DNA of 7,537 nucleotides from Candidatus Nanohalarchaeota archaeon (GTDB lineage: Archaea > EX4484-52 > B79-G9): NCBI GenBank assembly GCA_017610525.1, contig JAFCBW010000055.1, positions 1 to 7,537 of the forward strand, given 5' to 3'. Shown here one piece after another: positions 5,080 through 7,537 of the stretch. Numbering within the stretch: position 1 is the first letter of the stretch; the number at the start of each line of letters is the position of its first letter. Both the position numbers and the translations under genes were made by a program. The notes beneath the pieces are model-generated. The model worked only from the letters and a program-made list of their open reading frames with translations, searched no databases and had not been told where the DNA came from.

Positions 5080-7032
5080 ATGTTAATAGGGGAAGTAGTA
5101 GGGAAGACAGGCACAAAAACATTCAGGTTTCGCGCATACAAAGACGTGAACAAGCTGGACTTTGTCACAGTGAAAAACAAAGACGATCAGTGGATACTCG
5201 CACAGATCGACAACATTGAAGGTCACCCTGATGGCCGAAACATCGCACAATGCATAATACTCGGCTACCGCGAAAAAGGCTCACTACTAACCCCCAAAAC
5301 CCCCGTAAAGCCCTCTACCCTCGTCTACACAGCAGACAAAGAAGTCATAAACAAGACACTTAATCTCTCATCCGGCGGCCTCTACATAGGAAAACTCGAC
5401 GCAAACAAAGACGTATCAGTATACCTCGACCCCGAGGAACTGATCTCCAAGCATGTGGGAGTCCTTGCGGCAACAGGCTCCGGTAAATCATACACCGTCG
5501 CCGTAATACTGGAAGAGCTCCTTGAACAGGACATTCCTGTCGTAGTAATAGACCCTCACGGCGAATACAGCACCCTTAAACTCAAAAACGACAACCCGAA
5601 AGAAACTCCATTAATGGCAAAATACGGCATAGAGCCCAAATCCTACAATGTATCAGAATACAGCCCGGACCCGGGAATCAACCCTGGTGCAAAACAGCTG
5701 ACCTTCTCAGACAAAAACCTCACAGCACACGAACTTGCCCAACTCTTCCCAACCAAAGCCACCTCATCACAGATGGGCCTTCTATATACCGCCACAAGAG
5801 AAGCAAAAGCAAGAGGCAACTACACACTTGACAATATAATCACCAATGTAAGCAACAGTGAGAGCGCATCAAAATGGAACGTCGTAAACATGCTCGAGAT
5901 CATAAAAGACATGAAACTCTTCTCAAAAAACCCGACAAAACTGCAGGACATAGTAAAATCCGGTAGGGCATCACTCATAAACCTGCGCGGCATAAATCCG
6001 GAAATACAAAGCATCGTAGCATTCAAAATAATGAGCGACATCTTTGAGCAGCGAAAAGTAGGCCGCATCCCTCCCCTATTCCTTATCGTAGAAGAAGCCC
6101 ACAACTTCTGCCCTGAAAGAGAAGTAAGGACCTCCTCGAAAATAATAAGAAGCATCGCAAGCGAGGGTCGAAAATTCGGCCTTGGCCTCTGCATAATTTC
6201 GCAAAGGCCCGCGCGCGTCGACAAAAACGTCCTGTCCCAGTGCAACACTCAGTTCATCCTGAAAATCACAAACCCTAACGACCTAAAAGCCGTCTCCTAT
6301 GCAGAAGGCATAACCTCTGGTCTCGAAAACGAGATAAAAAACCTAAATCCCGGGACAGCACTCATACTCGGCCGCGAGATGCCCCTCTTCGTAGACATCC
6401 GCACACGCCGCACAAAGCACGGTGGCGTAACCGTAAGCGTAACAGACCAGCCAAAGATCACAGACGGAATAATGTCATTTGCAGGAGTAAGCAAACAGGA
6501 AATGGAGATGCGCCTCGGCAAACTCAAAAAAATCAATTACCCCTGCTTTCGCGTATCCAGATCAGGGAATCACTACCTTATAGACGGCATGAAAGGAAAA
6601 ATCCTCTACCGCGACGGAAATCGCACAAGAGAATCCTCTATGGACCTGACCGACGACAATCTTACAGTGCTCTCATACCTCACAAAAAAGATGACAAAAG
6701 ACGAACTGGTCCAGAAATCCAGCATGAACTACACAAACCTGATATCTGCGCTCAGCACGCTCATAAATGCGGGATTTGTAGAGGAGGCCAGCACCGGCAG
6801 CGCAGTAACATACTCCAAAACCAAAAAAGCAGACATAAGGACATTTGACATTGAGCCCATACTCGTCCAGATTGAAGGTGATGTACTGAAGCCCGCCCTC
6901 ACAAAAGAGCAGGTATATGCAAAAGCAAAAGCCCTTTTCAACAACTTTGACGACATTGAACTGGTATACTATCCATACATAATTGGCAAAGATTTCATGA
7001 TCGACGGCATCAGCGGAATAAAACAGGGCTAA
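5080..7032 (+). CDS. HerA-type hexameric ATPase (DUF87), long form with C-terminal winged-helix-like extension
   Basis: A 650-residue FtsK/HerA-superfamily ATPase. Residues ~1-95 fit the HAS-barrel. Walker A is AATGSGKS (130-137, K136). IDPHGEYS (157-164) is a HerA hallmark. Walker B is LFLIVEEAH (333-341, acidic E338/E339). EGRKFGLG (362-369) and SQRP (374-377, sensor Gln 375) are typical. HerA forms hexameric rings that pump DNA, usually with the nuclease NurA and Mre11-Rad50 in end resection. Here no nurA, mre11 or rad50 is nearby, and the protein is ~150 residues longer than typical HerA (~500). The extension holds a winged-helix-like segment (~522-575, DELVQKSS...NLISALSTLINAGFVEEA) and a further ~75 residues. 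It may be a HerA-family DNA translocase with its own DNA- or partner-binding domain, so I do not assign herA. The stop is followed in frame by three more (TAA TGA TGA TGA). Confidence 0.93.
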   Translation: MLIGEVVGKTGTKTFRFRAYKDVNKLDFVTVKNKDDQWILAQIDNIEGHPDGRNIAQCIILGYREKGSLLTPKTPVKPSTLVYTADKEVINKTLNLSSGGLYIGKLDANKDVSVYLDPEELISKHVGVLAATGSGKSYTVAVILEELLEQDIPVVVIDPHGEYSTLKLKNDNPKETPLMAKYGIEPKSYNVSEYSPDPGINPGAKQLTFSDKNLTAHELAQLFPTKATSSQMGLLYTATREAKARGNYTLDNIITNVSNSESASKWNVVNMLEIIKDMKLFSKNPTKLQDIVKSGRASLINLRGINPEIQSIVAFKIMSDIFEQRKVGRIPPLFLIVEEAHNFCPEREVRTSSKIIRSIASEGRKFGLGLCIISQRPARVDKNVLSQCNTQFILKITNPNDLKAVSYAEGITSGLENEIKNLNPGTALILGREMPLFVDIRTRRTKHGGVTVSVTDQPKITDGIMSFAGVSKQEMEMRLGKLKKINYPCFRVSRSGNHYLIDGMKGKILYRDGNRTRESSMDLTDDNLTVLSYLTKKMTKDELVQKSSMNYTNLISALSTLINAGFVEEASTGSAVTYSKTKKADIRTFDIEPILVQIEGDVLKPALTKEQVYAKAKALFNNFDDIELVYYPYIIGKDFMIDGISGIKQG

Positions 7033-7141
7033 TGATGATGAATTTGTTATCTGGGTCTGCTCTTCATAAGAGATATTGTTGGGAATATTTCATAAAATAC
7101 ATAAAGTATTATAAAGATTAAAACTCATAATACTATATCGA

Positions 7142-7164
7142 GATATTGAAATAGATTCAATATC
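7142..7164. promoter_or_regulatory. Palindrome ahead of the small zinc-ribbon gene
   Basis: GATATTGAA (7142-7150) and TTCAATATC (7156-7164) are perfect 9-base inverted arms around five bases. A TATA-like stretch (about 7131-7138) lies just upstream, so the palindrome would cover the transcript start, a normal place for a repressor site. Alternatively it forms a leader hairpin. The rest of the gap 7033-7190 is AT-rich with only a weak 5-bp hairpin (7060-7072). Confidence 0.45.
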
Positions 7165-7190
7165 ATATAATCACTAGCGGAGGCGGTATT

Positions 7191-7340
7191 TTGAAAATCA
7201 AAGTTGTTTGCTCAAAGTGCGAGGGCATATTTGACTGGACATGGGGCAAACAGAAAGGCATATGCGAGCATTGCAACGCTCTGCTTAACATAAGAGAAGT
7301 CAAGATGGCTCAGGGAGAAGTAATGAAACTTTTCCAGTAG
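7191..7340 (+). CDS. Small zinc-ribbon protein (49 aa), TTG start
   Basis: A complete 50-codon frame from TTG 7191 to TAG 7338-7340. The protein begins MKIKVVCSKCEG and carries two CxxC knuckles, C7/C10 (CSKC) and C25/C28 (CEHC), 14 residues apart, with aromatic residues between them (FDWTW), as in a rubredoxin/zinc-ribbon fold. Its small size and lack of a membrane segment suggest a cytoplasmic zinc protein, perhaps acting through RNA, DNA or a protein partner; no specific family is recognised. The start is supported by GGAGGCGG (7180-7187) a few bases upstream; the in-frame ATGs lie within the last third, after the zinc knuckles. Same strand as the HerA-like gene but 158 bases away, with a possible promoter and palindrome between, so probably separately transcribed. 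Confidence 0.75.
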   Translation: MKIKVVCSKCEGIFDWTWGKQKGICEHCNALLNIREVKMAQGEVMKLFQ

Positions 7341-7351
7341 GCATCATGCAT

Positions 7352-7430
7352 TTTTTCATTCTGTATAAAGTATGAGCCGACAATGAAAAAGCTTAGGATT
7401 CTCCAATTGTCACCGATATCCTATGATTTT
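7352..7430. repeat. ~79-bp intergenic repeat, copy 2
   Basis: Gapless match to 3478-3556 (about 80% by hand count). Here it lies directly after the small zinc-ribbon gene and in the same relative position to a pilin-like remnant on its right, suggesting the two copies arose by duplication of a gene end rather than by independent origin. Confidence 0.68.
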
Positions 7431-7431
7431 T
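7386..7431. terminator. Bidirectional hairpin terminator after the small zinc-ribbon gene
   Basis: The arm at 7392-7399 pairs with ATCCTATG (7418-7425) with one T/T mismatch (7393/7424). Flanking A5 (7386-7390) and T5 (7427-7431) extend the stem past a G/A mismatch. On the plus strand it ends in a T-run. The T6 run at 7351-7356 just after the gene may also terminate. The mismatch makes it weaker than copy 1. Confidence 0.5.
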
Positions 7432-7432
7432 C

Positions 7433-7537
7433 ACGGCAAAGTTACCACACAGAAGAATGGCAAATTACCCATATAGTACAGTGATATTGCATGACTATTG
7501 AGAATTGTATGGTTTGGTATTGTTTTTGATTGTCTTT
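7433..7537 (-). pseudogene. Probable decayed 3' remnant of a pilin-like paralogue
   Basis: On the minus strand, 7488-7463 reads TGCAATATCACTGT and then TATATGGGTAA, closely matching the DNA for the conserved CNVTMTYIG segment of paralogue A (about 3713-3685) and of paralogue B (TGCAATATCA identical). The frame is broken: a TAG lies two codons before the Cys codon, bases are missing inside the motif, and a stop follows. The terminator repeat lies ~55 bases beyond, against ~150 in the intact gene, implying an internal loss. The segment may continue past the window edge. Similarity upstream of the motif is weak, so chance remains possible. Confidence 0.42.

Noticed and set aside
5080..7032. Classical HerA-NurA-Mre11-Rad50 repair operon
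   Set aside because: No nurA, mre11 or rad50 reading frame is present on either side within the window.
7033..7075. ATGATGA box resembling the C box of a C/D-box guide RNA
   Set aside because: No CUGA D box occurs within the expected distance, so the match is explained by the TGA repeat after the ATPase stop.

Overview
The window looks archaeal. The signs are a HerA-type (DUF87) ATPase, short zinc-ribbon proteins, TATA boxes about 25-30 bases ahead of starts, GGTG-type ribosome binding sites, and several single-helix pilin-like surface proteins. No rRNA, tRNA, CRISPR array or transposase is visible. The lineage cannot be named from the sequence; a DPANN-type or other uncultivated archaeon is only a guess.

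Layout. Positions 1-4114 (minus strand) hold a surface-protein cluster. In transcription order it contains a pilin-like protein with four conserved cysteines (3557-4114), a membrane-tethered zinc-ribbon protein (2822-3436), a second pilin-like paralogue (2230-2772), an overlapping Cys/Asp-rich MopE-like metal-binding protein whose frame is broken once (1881-2233), and a large open-ended gene (1-1783). That last gene joins a pilin-like N-terminus, a CDxxC-repeat region and a glycoside-hydrolase-like domain of the DUF4038/DUF6298 (apiosidase-like) type. Because it runs off the left edge without a stop codon, it is easily missed and replaced by spurious plus-strand frames.

Positions 4243-4719 (plus) encode a single-pass membrane protein with a strongly basic cytoplasmic tail and a four-cysteine outer domain. 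It meets an 83-residue unknown protein (4721-4972, minus) tail to tail, one base apart. Divergent from that small gene is the HerA-like ATPase (5080-7032, plus). A 49-residue zinc-ribbon gene with a TTG start follows (7191-7340). The right edge holds a second copy of a ~79-bp element also found just downstream of the first pilin-like gene, plus what looks like a decayed 3' remnant of that pilin-like gene.

Working together (inference): the minus-strand genes look like parts of a surface appendage or display system, with pilin-like subunits, a cysteine/acid-rich metal-binding module, and an enzyme carried outward on a pilin-like anchor. The HerA gene lacks its usual nurA/mre11/rad50 neighbours here, so a DNA-end-resection role is not supported by context. 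Between roughly 900 and 7030 the plus strand is richer in C than G whichever strand is coding; this appears to reverse after 7033.
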